From contig NC_132918.1 in assembly GCF_047675955.1 (NCBI RefSeq), forward strand, positions 83,901,139 through 83,965,138: 64,000 bases of DNA, given 5' to 3'. The stretch is from Chlorocebus sabaeus. Its lineage: Eukaryota > Chordata > Mammalia > Primates > Cercopithecidae. The notes under the pieces were generated by a model that had not been told where the DNA came from, ran no database searches, and was given only the letters and a program-made list of their open reading frames with translations. The translations under genes and the position numbers were made by a program. Position 1 is the stretch's first letter. Each line of letters begins with the position of its first letter. This document shows positions 1-12,106 of this stretch, piece after piece.

Positions 1-561
1 AGCCACATGTCTTTTGCTTGCCAAAACAGCTGAATGCTCCTGGAAAAAAAAACACACAGCCAGGCATGATCATATCATTATAAGTTGTGACCAGCCTTGA
101 CCTGAGTCTTGACCCCACCCACAGCCTACATTCTTACACCCTGCTCTCAACTGTTTCAGACATTCTCTACTGTCACTTCTATCTCCCATCCCTACTCCTT
201 CCTTCTCAAGGGATGCCTGGCCTCATTCTTCATAGTGAAAATGAAAGCTGCTGGAATAAACTCTTTCAGCTTCTGCTCTCAAATTTGTGCCCATCCTTTC
301 TGTCCGTTAGTGCCCATCCGATTATCAAATGCCAGTTGGTCTCCATGTGTCTCTGATCCCTTTTCCCCCTGTCTTCTGAGTGCCCTGACTCCATGGATCA
401 TCCATTCTTTATCCTCCCCAGTTGGATTCTTCTCATCAATATCCATTTGTGCCCCAGCTTGGCCCATATTTTCCCTCCATTGACTCCACAGCTCCCTGTA
501 GCTATTGCTTTATCCCTTCCTTCACAGCCAAACTCTGGAAAGTTGGATATTAGAAATGCTG
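1..561. other. Unannotated stretch
   Basis: T/C-rich unique-looking sequence. Short open frames only; I recognise no repeat or gene. Confidence 0.6.
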
Positions 562-1030
562 CCTCCACACTATTCACAATAGCAAAGACATGGAATCAAC
601 CTAAATGCCCATCAGCAACAGACAAGATAAAGAAAATGTGGTACATAAAACCCATAGAATAGTAAGCAGCCATAAAAAAGAACGAGATCATGTATTTTGC
701 AGGAACATGGATGGAGCTAGAGGCCATTATCCTTAACAAAGTAATGCAGGAATAGAAAAACTAATGCTGCTTGTTCTCATTTATAAGTGAGAGCTAAATG
801 ATGAGAATGTGTGCACACAAATCAGGACACAACAAACACTGGGGTCTACTTGAGGGTGAAGGGGGAGAGGAGGAAGAAAAATGAAGATAACTATTGGGTA
901 CTGGGCTTAATACCTGGGTGGTGAAATAATCCGTACAACAAACCCCCATGACATGAGTTTGCCTATGTAACAAACCTTCACATGTACCCCTGAACCTCAA
1001 ATAAAAGTTTTTTGTCAAAAAAGAAAAAAC
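562..1030 (+). mobile_element. 5'-truncated L1 3' end (older L1P/L1M type)
   Basis: The sense 3' end of ORF2 (ATTCACAATAGCAAAGACATGG, translated as FTIAKTWNQPKC with substitutions) is followed by a 3'UTR ending TGTACCCCTGAACCTCAAAT and an A-rich tail. Stops and divergence show it is long dead. Confidence 0.85.
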
Positions 1031-1235
1031 ATCCTGCCTCCCTTTTCCTACCAAGCATTCTGCCTGCTACTGGGCCCCTATCCCTTCATAGACTAGCTGA
1101 GGACATCAGGGACTTCCATGTTGCCAAAACCATGAGTATAATCAGTGTTCCCCCGACTTGATATCTCAGTGAAGGGTAATCATTCATTTTTACAAAACTG
1201 TCCCTCCCAACTTCCTTGGCACCCCAGCCTCCCGA

Positions 1236-1870
1236 TTTTTTTTTAATTTTTCAATAGATTATTGGGGGTACAGGTGGTGTTTGGGTACATGAGTAAGTTC
1301 TTAGTGGTGATTTGTGAGATTTTGGTGCACCCATCACTGCAGTATACACTGCACCATATTTGTAGTCTTGTATCCCTCATCACCCTTCCATGCTTCCCCC
1401 CAAATCCCCAAGGTCCATTGTATCATTCTTATGCCTTTGCGTCCTCATAGTTTAGCTCCCACATATCAGTGAGAAAATATGATGTTTGGTTTTCCATTCC
1501 TGAGTTACTTCACTTAGAATAATAGTTTCCAGTTTCATCCAAGTTGCTATGAATGCCATTAATTCATTCCTCTTTATGGCTGAATAGTATTCCATCTCAT
1601 ATATATGCGTGTGTGTGTGTGTGTATGTGTGTGTGTGTGTGTATACACTCTTTGATTTTCTTTATACACTCTTTGATTGATGGGCATTTGGGTTGGTTCC
1701 ATGATTTTGTAACTGCGAATTGTGCTGCTATAAACATGCCTGTGCAAGTTATCTTTTTCGCATAATGACTTCTTTTCCTCTGGGTAGATACCCAGTAGTG
1801 GGATTCCTGGATTAAATGGTAGTTCTACTTTTAGTTCTTTAAGGAATCTCCACATTGTTTCTCTAGGACC
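1236..1870 (-). mobile_element. Antisense L1 3' end with internal (GT)n
   Basis: Reads as the complement of the ORF2 C-terminus and 3'UTR (GTTTGGGTACATGAGTAAG, then AGATACCCAGTAGTGGGATT). A GT microsatellite at 1608-1643 interrupts it. Confidence 0.85.
1608..1643 (+). repeat. (GT)n microsatellite
   Basis: Imperfect GT run of about 36 bp within the antisense L1. A 16-bp unit TATACACTCTTTGATT occurs twice just after it (1642-1657, 1663-1678). Confidence 0.95.
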
Positions 1871-2054
1871 AACCTCCTGATTTTCTGTTTACCTATGTCT
1901 CTGTTACCTTTGCTGTTTTGTACTCTCCCTAACTCCTAAGTTGACCAGTTTCTCTGGGATCATTTTCTTTCTCAATTTTCTCTTTAGTCACCCTCATATC
2001 CTCCCAAGCTTTTAGATACTGTCAGTGTGCTGACATGTCTCAAATAGGTACCAT

Positions 2055-2156
2055 GATGGTTTTGTTACTACTTTTTATCTTAGCCATTCTGATAGGCATG
2101 TAGTAATTATCTCATTACAGTTTTGGCTTGCTTTTCTCAAAGGGCTAATGATATTA
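2055..2156 (-). mobile_element. Inverted 5' piece of an old L1
   Basis: The phrase AGCCATTCTGATAGGCATGTAG, then ATCTCATTACAGTTTTGGCTTGC, is the complement of the ORF2 segment around 42150-42200 of the full-length copy. It faces the sense L1 piece at 2491-3335, on the other side of an Alu. This looks like one L1 with a 5' inversion. Confidence 0.65.
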
Positions 2157-2168
2157 AACATCAGTGCA

Positions 2169-2476
2169 GGCTGGGCCTGGTGGCTCACGCCTATAATCCT
2201 AGAACTTTGAGAGGCTGAGGCGGGTGGGTCACTTTGGGTCAGGAGTTCGAAACCAGCGTGGTCAACATGCTGAAACCCTGTCTCTACTAAAAATATAAAA
2301 GAATTACCTGGGCATGGTGGCAGGTGCCTATAATCCCAACTACTTGGGAGGCTGAGGCAGAAGAATTACTTGAACCCGGGAGGCAGAGGTTGCAGTGAGC
2401 CAAGATAACGCCACTGCACTCCAGCCTGGGCCACAGAGTGAGACTCCGTCTCAAAAAAAATAAACGAGAAACGAAA
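2169..2476 (+). mobile_element. Alu (AluS type)
   Basis: Full-length dimeric Alu with an A-rich tail. Target-site duplication AAACATCAG(T/C)GCAG at 2156-2169 and 2477-2490, with one mismatch. Confidence 0.95.
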
Positions 2477-2490
2477 AAACATCAGCGCAG

Positions 2491-3335
2491 AAGAGGATGT
2501 GGAGAGACTGCATCAATTATATTTTGCTGATGAGAATGTAAGATGGAATAACCATTGTAGAGAAAGTTTTGGGAATTTCTTCTTTTAAAACTAATCCTGC
2601 AACTACCATGTGACCCAGCTGTGGCACTCCTGGGCATTTATCCCAGGGAAATGAAGACTTGTGTTTACTCAAATATTTGTTCATAGCAGCTATATTTGTA
2701 AGATTCCCAACCTGGAAACAACCCAGATGTCTTTCAACAGGTGAGTAGTTAAACTGTGGTACATTCTTACCCTGGGATATGATTTAGCAATAAAAGGAAG
2801 GAGTTGTTGCTACATGCAACACCTTGGGTGACTCTCAAAAGAATTATTCTGAGTGGGAAAGGCAAAAGGCTGCATACTGTATGATTCTATAAATAACATT
2901 CTTGAAACAACACTGTATAAATGGAGAACAGATTAGTGTTTGTCAGGAGTTAGGGATGGGAGGCAAGAAGTCAGGGATTAGGAATTGGGGGTGTGGAGTA
3001 GCTATGGTTATAAAAGGACAGTAGAAGGGATCATTGTGGTGATGGAACTGCTCTGTATCTTCGCCATGGTGGCAGATACATTAATCCATACAGGCAGTGC
3101 CATTACATAAATCAAATACACACATACCTGCATGCACTTACACATATATACAGGCAAGTGGAGAAATCTGAATAAGATTGATAGACTGTATCAATGTCAT
3201 ATCCTGGCTGTAATATTGTACCATAGTTTTACAAGGTGTTATTGTTGGGGGAAACTGGATAAAGGATACATAGATCTCTACATTATTTCTTTCAACTTAT
3301 ATGAATCTACAATTATAAAAAAATTTAAAGTTTAA
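2491..3335 (+). mobile_element. Old L1M 3' end, sense
   Basis: Starts at AGAGGATGTGGAGAG (the ORF2 cysteine-motif region), continues through CTGGGCATTTATCCCAGGG and ends in an A/T-rich 3'UTR near 3335. Heavily diverged. Confidence 0.75.
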
Positions 3336-3440
3336 TTTATAGAAAAGGCATTTTTAGATTTAAAATAAAACTCCTACATTAACTGAAAAAATTAATTAAA
3401 TATAAATTAAAAATCTTTTACAACTTTAGATCTCTCTCTT

Positions 3441-3478
3441 ACACACGCGCGCGTACATACGCACACACGCGCATGCAT
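3441..3478. repeat. Alternating purine-pyrimidine tract
   Basis: Thirty-eight bases alternate purine and pyrimidine without a break, including seven or more CpG/GpC steps and a GCATGCAT end. Such tracts favour Z-DNA. Confidence 0.85.
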
Positions 3479-4434
3479 CTAAGCTTTATTGTCTTTGCTC
3501 TACCCACAGTTCAGCGCCCTGTAATTCAGTTTCTGTCCCCACCTCTCCACTTACACCACACTTCTGAATATCACTAGTGACCTCTTTGATGTTTAATACA
3601 CTGAAGACTTTTCAGTGCTTATCATTTTCAAGTCCTTGCAGCATTTAAAGATGTTGACACTATCTTCTTTGTTTCATTTGACTTCTATAGCACCATACAC
3701 TCTGGGTTTTCTTCCTTTCACTGTATACAGCTTTCTACCCTTTTTAATAGATTTCCTCTCTTCATTCCTTAAATTTACCGTTTTTCTTGAGTTCTGCCCT
3801 AATCTCTCTTCTTGTCTCAATCTGTACTCCTGAATTATTTCATCTGCTTCCATGAGTACAAATATCATCTGTGTGCTGAGAACTCTCTGGCCAAAATCTA
3901 CAGATGGGATCTCTCTGTAAGCTCCAGATATTTATCTATCATTTTAGCCTGCAGTCTTCATAGACAGGCCCATAGGCCCACAAATGCAACAGTTTCAGAC
4001 AGAGCTCAGGGTGTTCCCTTTTAAACCTGCTCCTCTCTGTGTTCCTTTTTCATGAATGGCTTTACCTTGTTGCTCCAACCAAAGACAGAGGAGCTGGCCT
4101 GGGTCCTTCCTCTTCCTTCAGTCTCCTCTCTTATCCAGTTATTAACCAATTTCTGATATAATAATTTGGCTTCCTTTATATCTTCTTTCATTTATGAGGC
4201 AAGTTCCTTCAGTGTTTTCTAGTGACTTTTCATTACTTTGAAGAGACAGTTCGTACTCCTCACAATACCACGTAAAGAGCTCATAGCCACATGCACACAC
4301 AGGCACGTCCAGTTGTGCACACATACCTAAACACACACCCAAAACAGAGGGATTATCTCATGCCTGGGGCTGTGTAAACACTTGTCCTTGGTGGAATGTG
4401 TAACTTTCCCATCTCCATCCCCATCACCTAGCCA
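3479..4434. other. Unannotated stretch
   Basis: Pyrimidine-rich non-coding DNA. No clear repeat family seen; possible eroded L2 material near 3490-3560. Confidence 0.5.
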
Positions 4435-4695
4435 AAATCTCTCTTCCTTCAGGCCTCCATTTAGACATCACTTTTCCCTCAAGAGTATGTGTGATTCTTG
4501 TACCTTATCCTCCCCATCATCTAATAATAGCATCCTCTTCTTTTCCTCATCATAGCATTTAGAAGACTGTATTTAAATTACCTATTTATTTGTCACATAC
4601 CTCAGTAGCTATACATTTTTCCCAAGGGAAGGGTTGATATTTTGTTTCTCATCGCATCCTACAGTAAGCGCCAAGTACGTGTTTCTTGACTCTGG
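4435..4695 (+). mobile_element. L2 fragment
   Basis: CCTTCAGGCCTCCATTTAGACATCACTTTT-like and later TTTGTTTCTCATCGCATCC...GCGCCAAGTACGTG resemble the L2 3' region. Strongly decayed. Confidence 0.5.
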
Positions 4696-5146
4696 GGCTG
4701 TACTGAGTTGAACAAGGATGACATCACTGACTACAGAACCCTTTGTATAAGCATCAAAGGGGTAGCAGTGGGGTAAATGATCACATCCTGGCTAAATGGT
4801 TCCGGTTCCTACAAGCCTGCAGAACAGCCTGTCAGCTCTAAACCTTTTAGTCATTTCCTGTGAATCTTGCCAGCACTCATTTCATTTTTGTTTTTTCCAT
4901 TTTCTTCATCTTTCCCACATAGTATAGACCAGAATGAATCAAAGTCTAACTTATGCTGACTGCCCGTGTTGCATCATCAGTCTATGAGGCCCCTTCTCAG
5001 TTTTTGTGGCTGCTCTTGTGCCTGCTGACTCCATCCCTGTAGACCTTGCTGTTCCTCCCAGTCTGTGGCCACTAACCTCAGTTATTTTTACTGAATGTGT
5101 TACCTCATCCTTAGTGAGTCTTTTGTTGTTGTTGGTTTTTTTTTTT

Positions 5147-5340
5147 TTTTTTTAGCAACAAAGTATTTTTTAATTAAGGTTGTACATTGTTATTTTAGAC
5201 ATAATACTATTGCACCCTTAATAGACTACCATATAGTGTAAACATAACCTTTCTGTGCACTGGGAAACCAAAAAAAAATAAGTGTGACTCACTTTATTGC
5301 GATAGTTACTTTATTGCAATGTTGTGGAACCCTTTTTGTT
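5147..5340 (-). mobile_element. Tigger-type DNA transposon remnant
   Basis: Contains TATTGCACCCTTAATAGACTA, GCACTGGGAAACC and the double CTTTATTGCGATA / CTTTATTGCAATG motif that I associate with a TcMar-Tigger MITE end. A poly-T of about 20 precedes it. The exact family name is uncertain. Confidence 0.55.
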
Positions 5341-5859
5341 ATTGTTGAACAGTTATTATAACATGTCTGATTTAGTGGAAAGTACACTGAACTGAATATC
5401 GGGAAAGCTGGGCCTAGGGGGCTGGCCTTGAGAAGTTGACTAAGCCTGTACATTTAATTCAAAAAGAGCTACTCAGATTCCCTTAAAGGGTCTTATACTT
5501 TATGACAGTAAGCACTTACCTCATTCTGCCACGTGGTGTAGCCAGATTATGCATGTACAATGATTCCAAACATTCATGTAAATAAATCTTCATAATATAC
5601 AAGAATTATGTGTCTATGGTGCTGTCCAGCTTTCGATGTGCTTTCAAACCCATTTTCTCATTTAATCCTCACAAAGTTGGAAACTGGCTCGGGGACTTAT
5701 TCATGTTTACAGGAATAATCAACATTGATGCCAATAATTTTGATTATATATCTTAAAAATCTCATAAAAATTGCTTTTAAAAGAATCATTTATTAGACAA
5801 AAAGAGTGAACCTATCAACAGGCAATTCATAGAAGAGGAAATAAAAATAATGAATGAAC

Positions 5860-6545
5860 CAATGAAATGATGTTCAACTTATTTAAAGAAATACAGTTTA
5901 AAATATTATTTTTTCATTCTCAGATCAGCCAGCATTTACAAGTTCAATGCTCGGTATTGGCAAAAGTATGGGAAGCATGTACTCGCATGAGCTCGTGCTA
6001 GGAGTACAAATTAATACAACCTTTTCAAAACAAAACTTAGCACTATCTTTCAAAATTTTAAGTGTGTGCTATTTTTGACCCTGCAACTCAATTTCAGACA
6101 GTAGGTATATTTGCATAAAGGCACAGAGGTATTCTGTTCCAGAAAACACATTGCAACATTGTTGTGATAGAATAAAAGGACTACTAAAATAAAGTATGGC
6201 AACTGCATACAATAATAACATGGAGGCTATCAGAAAAATAAGACACATCTTTATATGCTAATAAAAGACACCTTAAAAAACTATTTTAAGAAAAAGCAAG
6301 GTGCAAAATAGGACATAAAGGATCTGATTTGTGTTTGAAGAAAAACTTCGACCATGAGTGTTTATATGTGAGTGTGTGTGTGTGTGTGTGTACATGCTTA
6401 TACAGGCATGTATGTATAAGCAATCTGATACATGCCTATATAAGCATTACTCAATCTTTTAGTGATTATCTCTGGAAAAGAGTTTTGCTTTTCATTCTGT
6501 ACCCTTCTACGCCTGTTGAATTTTTGAATTTTTAAATAAATAAAT
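5860..6545 (+). mobile_element. Old L1M/HAL1-type 3' end, sense
   Basis: ATGATGTTCAACTTATTTAAAG through GACCCTGCAACTC, AGTGATTATCTCTGG and a final AT-rich tail follow the order of an ancient L1M/HAL1 3' region. A (GT)n tract at 6369-6391 interrupts it. Confidence 0.6.
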
Positions 6546-6581
6546 GTGTGTGTGTTGTGTGTTTTAAAAGTTAACATACAG

Positions 6582-6860
6582 ACCAAGCACGGTGGCTCGT
6601 GCATGTAATCCTAGCACTTTGGGAGGCAGATCACCTGAGATCAGGAGTTCGAGACCAGCCTGGCCAACATGGTAAAGCCCTTGTCTCTACTAAAAATACA
6701 AAAATTAGTCAGGTGTGGTGGCGGGTGCCTGTAGTCCCAGCTACTCGGGAGGCTGAGGCAGGAGAATCGCTTGAACCAGGAGGTAGAGATTACAGTGAGC
6801 CAAGATCATGCCACTGCACTCTAGCCTGGGTGACAGAGTGAGCCTCCATCTCAAAAAAAA
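6582..6860 (+). mobile_element. Alu with an internal deletion near its 5' end
   Basis: The left arm goes from CACTTTGGGAGG straight to CAGATCACCTGAG, losing a few bases of consensus. Target-site duplication AAAGTTA(A/G)CATACAG at 6567-6581 and 6861-6875. Confidence 0.94.
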
Positions 6861-6962
6861 AAAGTTAGCATACAGCGCAGAATTCAGCTTTTCTTATTCC
6901 AGGTAGCAATGGTGTTTTTCACTGCTTTGACCAACTTAATTGACCCAAGTAGAAAAATCTTA

Positions 6963-6987
6963 CAAAATAAATAAATAAATAAATAAC
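6963..6987 (+). repeat. (AAAT)n microsatellite
   Basis: About six AAAT units in unannotated sequence. Confidence 0.9.
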
Positions 6988-7729
6988 ACTTTAGAAAAAT
7001 ACTTTAGATGCTTTAGATTTATGTGACTTCAAAAGTCAAAAAACCTTAATCCTGCTTAGACAGAAGCCTTGCCCTCAGCCCCAAAACATAATGGACAAGC
7101 AGGTGACTTACCTTTGACTTTTCTTGTATCTTGCAATCTGTCAGCAATCACGATATGCAGGCCTCAGAGTGGAAGAGCCCCTGGAGACCACCTATTGCCT
7201 CTCAGGAACACGGTCATTCTGCAGATCAGGGTCCTGCTCTGGGAGAAATGAGTGCACACTCACTCTGCATTCTGTCCAGCCCTTCTGCCACCTACATTTC
7301 CACGCTTGCCTCTTACCACTGAATAGCTTCCAAAGGAAAAGTGAATGGTCTTTGTGAATTCAAACCTCACTCTGTTGCTTCCCTATTTAAAACTCTTCAA
7401 TGGGCCCCTCTTCCCAGTGCTCTGTCTTTAGTTGTTCTGTATATAAAAGCTAAACTTCTTCACGTTTATACATCTCTTGTTTATGTGATCGTCTGTCACT
7501 GGCCGTGTGTTGTTGATGTGTGTTCTGAATGAACAGGTTCCAGCAATTAAACGACTGAGAGGAAATGCTTTTGTATCTCTCTAGCCTCATTTCTTTTTTA
7601 CCTCTATGATGCAAACACATGGAACTACAGTTTGTTCTCCATTGCCGCATGATTAATCTATCCTTAGTCCTTTGTGTGTGATCTTTCTGTACCTAGAACA
7701 CTCGTCTTGGGCTTTTGCCTGGCCAGTAC
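6988..7729. other. Unannotated stretch
   Basis: Overlapping short frames at 7069-7357 have no recognisable domain, no shared homology and no clear splice context. Confidence 0.5.
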
Positions 7730-8015
7730 ATTGCCATCCTTCAGGTCTCAGCTGATATTTCACTTCCATGGAGCCCGCTCTGACTTCGTAAGATTGCGCT
7801 GTCCTGTTCATATGCCCTGCTCAGAGCATGCTGCATGTCTGCCTTCACAGCACCTGTTATTTTTTTAGTATGGAATATGGTTTTGTTTGTCTGCATCCCA
7901 TTCCTTGAGGACAGGGAAAATTTCTGTCCCCCTGCTGTGTTGAGGACACTATTAAATCCCCTGCCATTACCTGGTGCCTAACACATAGTAGATACTCTAT
8001 TAGTGTTGGAATGGA
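7730..8015 (+). mobile_element. L2 3' end
   Basis: CTTCAGGTCTCAGCTGA, then CCTTGAGGACAGGGAAAATT and CCTAACACATAGTAGATACTC match the typical L2 3' end order. Confidence 0.7.
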
Positions 8016-9211
8016 TGAGTTCTAGCAAGCAAGCGCCTAAGACAACACAGACCCTGAGGTCTTCTGAACCCAACCAAGTGCCCCGTTTTTGCTACTATAC
8101 CAGGTCATCCTCCTTCCCACTGCCATCCTCCTGGTTCTGTTCTCTCGCCCAAGCGCTGCCATGTGTAGCCTAATCATGTGTATCCTATTCTCAGGATTTG
8201 TAGGACAGGATACGAGTTAACAACTTAATGCCCTTCAAGATTTTGTGTAACAGGGAAAGGAGAGAACACCTGGAATGGTTCCCGCTTGGAGAAATGTTTT
8301 TCATCCTTCCTAGTTTCAGCTCCAATCAGATGGATTCAGCCTGTGACAGTCAACATTTACAACTCTTGAGAGCAGCACCATACTCGCCGCCTTTGCCTGC
8401 CTAATGTAAGCTCAAGGCCTCCTCCTCAGATTGTGCTGGACATACCAGGTTTGCTGCCGGTGAGAAGCAACACTCCAAATCCTACCTTTCTGTTTAGGTC
8501 CCAGTAAAATCTTCACTGGCAGCATTTTAGAATTGCCCCCTTCCCTCTTCTCTCAAAGGACTGCTGTTCAGCTGGCAGGACCAGCTTCTCTGATGCGGTG
8601 CAGTTCAGTGCAAACCAGCTAAAAGCCCACAGTTTTCTTCCTAGGTGTAAACAAACCTGGTTGATTGTGAGGCAAAGGTAAAAATAACAAAAACAAGTGA
8701 GAATACATTAGATTAATTTACTCTTTCTTTTTTCCCATTCATTCATAATGTGATTGAAACCAAAGGAGTAAAGAAAGTAAAATCAGAGTGAGTTCCCTCT
8801 GTTCAGTCACCCACCCTGATCACAAGACGTGTGGAATACTGGGAGGCACTGCATTTAAGTAAGTATCAGCTGTATGGAGAGTATGAGGTTAAGATGATGC
8901 TGGATATAGTTTAAAGTCTCCTCACTTTTTAGTGTAAAGGAAGATTTTTATGAAGAAGAGTAAAAGAGACAGAATCTTGAAGCTTCCACAGAGGGGAAGA
9001 AGACAGGGCCGTGCACTGCCAGTCAGTATGCCTCTAGTCCCTCTGGTGGGCACCCGTCCACATCACAGGAAGCCCAGCTGTGGTGGCTGTCAGTGTCAGA
9101 GGGGCTGGCAGACAGTACTAGAGGCCCAGAGAGGTTACTTTGTATATATCAATCTAGAAGGAAGAGATTATAAAGATTAGTCAAGCCTCCCTTTCTCCTT
9201 TACTCTTTATT
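8016..9211. other. Unannotated stretch
   Basis: Non-repetitive by eye, moderately GC-rich. Frame at 8950-9180 (76 codons) is unremarkable. A conserved non-coding element cannot be excluded. Confidence 0.5.
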
Positions 9212-9519
9212 TTTTGTTGTTTTTTTTTTTTTTCTTTTTTTTTGAGATGAAGTCTTGCTTTGTCTACCAGCCTAGAGTGCAGTGGCACGATCTCTCTTCC
9301 CGCAACCTATGCCTCCTGAGCTCAAGAGATTCTCCTGCCTCAGCCTCATTAGTAGCTGGGATTATGAGCGCCTGCCACCACGCCCGGCTAAGTTGTGTAT
9401 TTTTAGTAGAGGTTTCGCCATGTTAGGCAGGCTGGTCTTGAATTCCTGACCTCAGGTGATCCTCCCTCCTCAGCCTCCCAAAGTGCTGGAATTACAAGCA
9501 TGAGCCACCATGCCTGGCC
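9212..9519 (-). mobile_element. Alu, antisense (AluS type)
   Basis: Poly-T head, TTTGAGATGAAGTCTTGC start and GAGCCACCATGCCTGGCC end, about 10-12% diverged by eye. Confidence 0.95.
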
Positions 9520-9789
9520 ACTTTTTCATTATACTGATAGCAAAATTGAGACCCACATCAGGGATCTAACCTATCATTTCAATGATGTTCTGACATAAGA
9601 GTAAGCCACCAGCCTGTCCTTGAAGTAAAGCCTACTCATGTGGGAGTATATGTGCTTTATTAATTAGCAGAAGGGTATCCAGGCCTTCTTGGAAGCTGTC
9701 CGCTCTCTGTATGGTAAATGGGTGACTTTTCTAGCCTCCCATCTAATTGGCTTTAATATCAGTGAAAGAATCTTTAAGAAGGTTTGCCC

Positions 9790-9890
9790 CTAGGTGCTAG
9801 GGTCAGTTTTGTAGGTGGGAACCAGGTACATGAGTCTCTGCCCTTGTGGAGCTCACATGTTTGTAAGGGAGTCTGCGCTTCTTATATGTG
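9790..9890 (-). mobile_element. Probable L2 fragment, antisense
   Basis: GCCCTTGTGGAGCTCACATG resembles the antisense L2 3' region. Short and diverged. Confidence 0.35.
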
Positions 9891-10194
9891 GTAAATGAAG
9901 TGACTTTGTATGTAGTTTCCTTTGGAGGACACGAATCCTTGCCTTAGTTTCCCCGAGTCTAGTTTCATCCAGTCCCAGGATGAGGCCGGGGCTGCCTCAT
10001 TGAGACTCTTCATATCTCCAGCTTAGGATGCTTTAATAAAGAGCAGAAATCATGACAAGAAAGGATGCTTTTCTTCAGGCAATGAATTCAGCCCGATTTT
10101 AGGAGCTGTTTCAGAGAGGTCTCTTTGTAAGCATATTACATTTTATTCCCTGCAGTCCAATATTTCTACATGGATGATTTGTATTGACAGTTGA

Positions 10195-10368
10195 TAGTTA
10201 CACAGAGATATGTCTCACTGGTTCTTAACTCTAGCTGCATATTAGAATCACCAGGAGAATTTTCTTTTTCAATTCTGATGCCCAAATCTCTGCCCCAGAA
10301 CAATAAAATCAGAATTTCTAGAAGCGAGGCACAGACATGGGCATTTTATTATTCTAATCATTTAATAA
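10195..10368 (+). mobile_element. MER5-type hAT remnant
   Basis: ACTGGTTCTTAACTC, ATTAGAATCACCAGGAG and ATCAGAATTTCTAGAAG follow the order of the MER5A consensus. Confidence 0.65.
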
Positions 10369-10914
10369 TAAATATTACATAAAAGTCAGATTTTAATGGC
10401 TCATTTGTAGGAAGGAGAACTCGCCAGTCCCCAAAGTATCACCAGCATAAAAGGTGAATTTGTATTTTGTTCTCAAATTTTCTGGCATATTCTGAAACTG
10501 CAGTTGAAGTGACTCTCCTACCTTTGTCTTGCCCCCAATTTATAGTTAGCTGGATTCATATTAGAGGGCAAGGAGGGGCAAATGGAAAAAAAGTGATCTT
10601 TTTCAAACCCATTTCCTTGTGTTAGAAAAATGATTTGTTAGAAAAAGTCATCGAGGAGATTTGAGATTCAGCACAAAAAAGAATTCGAGATCAATTCATA
10701 CAGGCTGGGAAGGGCTGCCTCTGAGGGTCCTTGTGCACCTCACTAAGGAAGGTCCTTGACAGAGGCTGCCAATGACCTCACCATGACAAAGGTATTTTTC
10801 TTTATTGGACAGGAGCCAGAAGACAATGGCCCCAAGATTATCCTCAGCCCCAGGAACCTACAGAAACCATGGAGCAATAGGACTGGGTAGCAAGCCTGTT
10901 AGAAGTAAATTTGA

Positions 10915-11223
10915 GACCGGGCGCGGTGGCTCATGCCTGTAATACCAGCATTTTTGGAGGCCAAGGCAGGAGGATCACGAGGTCAAGAGATCAAGACCAG
11001 CCTGGCCAACATGGGTGAAACCCCGTTTCTACTAAAAATACAAAAATTAGCTGGACATGGTGGTATGCGCCTATAGTCCCAGCTATTCAGGAGTCTGAGG
11101 CAGGAGACTTGCTTGAACCTGGGAAACGGAGGTTGCAGTGAGCTGAGATCACACCACTGCACACCAGACTGGCGACAGAGCAAAACTCCGTCTCAAAAAC
11201 AAAACAAAAACAAAAACAAAAAA
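10915..11223 (+). mobile_element. Alu (AluS/Y type)
   Basis: Full-length, with a CAAAA-rich tail. Perfect 14-bp duplication AGAAGTAAATTTGA at 10901-10914 and 11224-11237. Confidence 0.96.
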
Positions 11224-11556
11224 AGAAGTAAATTTGATTAATGAAATCTACCTTTAAGTTTTTACCCAAAGTGTTATCACGAAAGATAACATTAAAAAAT
11301 ACATGTGATTTTCTTAATGTCTTAGTTTGAGCAAGTGATTCTAACTCCTGTAGCCAACAAATTTTTAAATCTCAGTGATTTAACACAATGCAAGTCTATT
11401 TTTGTCTGATAAAATCCCCTGTGAATGTTTAGCCAGTACATTCCAGTGGGGATTCAGAGATTCTGTCCTATTCCATCCAGTGGTTCCACCAGGCTCTAAA
11501 GCCTAGAGATCCTGTACCAGATTCTGTGAATGAAAATTAGAAGAGAATATTAAGGA

Positions 11557-11849
11557 CCGGGCGCGGTGGCTCACGCCTGTAATCCCAGCACTTTGGGAGG
11601 CCAAGGCAGGTGGATCACAAGGTTAGGAGATAGAGACCACGGTGAAACCCCGTCTCTACTAAAAATACAAAAAACTAGCCGGGCGAGGTGGCGGCACCTG
11701 TAGTCCCAGCTACTGGGAGGCTGAGGCAGGAGAATGGCGGGAACCCGGGAGGCGGAGCTTGCAGTGAGCTAAGATCGCGCCACTACACTCCAGCCTGGGA
11801 GACAGAGCAAGACTCCATCTCAAAAAAAAAAAAAAAAAAAAAGAAGAAG
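11557..11849 (+). mobile_element. AluY-type with 12-bp deletion (possible AluYR/Yd lineage)
   Basis: The sequence passes from GAGATAGAGACCA to CGGTGAAACCCC, missing the ATCCTGGCTAAC-type 12 bp of the AluY consensus. It also reads GGCGGGAACCCGGG where human AluY has GGCGTGAACC, and GTGAGCT where AluY has GTGAGCC. Target-site duplication AAGAGA(A/G)TATTAAGGA at 11541-11556 and 11850-11865. It is the least diverged Alu in the window. I recall the G and the GAGCT form from macaque AluYR copies, and the 12-bp loss from Yd/YRd families. Confidence 0.93.
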
Positions 11850-12064
11850 AAGAGAGTATTAAGGATCTTCTGAGACAATGGTGGGGATGGTTACAGTTTC
11901 CAGACCCATAAATGTAAAATAGGGTTCCTTCTACAGATATTCTGTTATCTGGGGCTCATTCACTTTCATACAATAACAAAGACTGCTTGGACATGTGGCC
12001 ACACTGTATACCCCCAAAAGAAGAGGAATTAGTTTGGTTCAAATTTAGCTAGTCTCTGTCGTGC

Positions 12065-12106
12065 TTTCGTCATCATCATCATCTTCTTCATCATCACCAT
12101 CGTGAT
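12065..12106 (+). repeat. (TCA)n imperfect trinucleotide repeat
   Basis: Imperfect TCA/TCT run in otherwise unannotated DNA. Confidence 0.85.
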
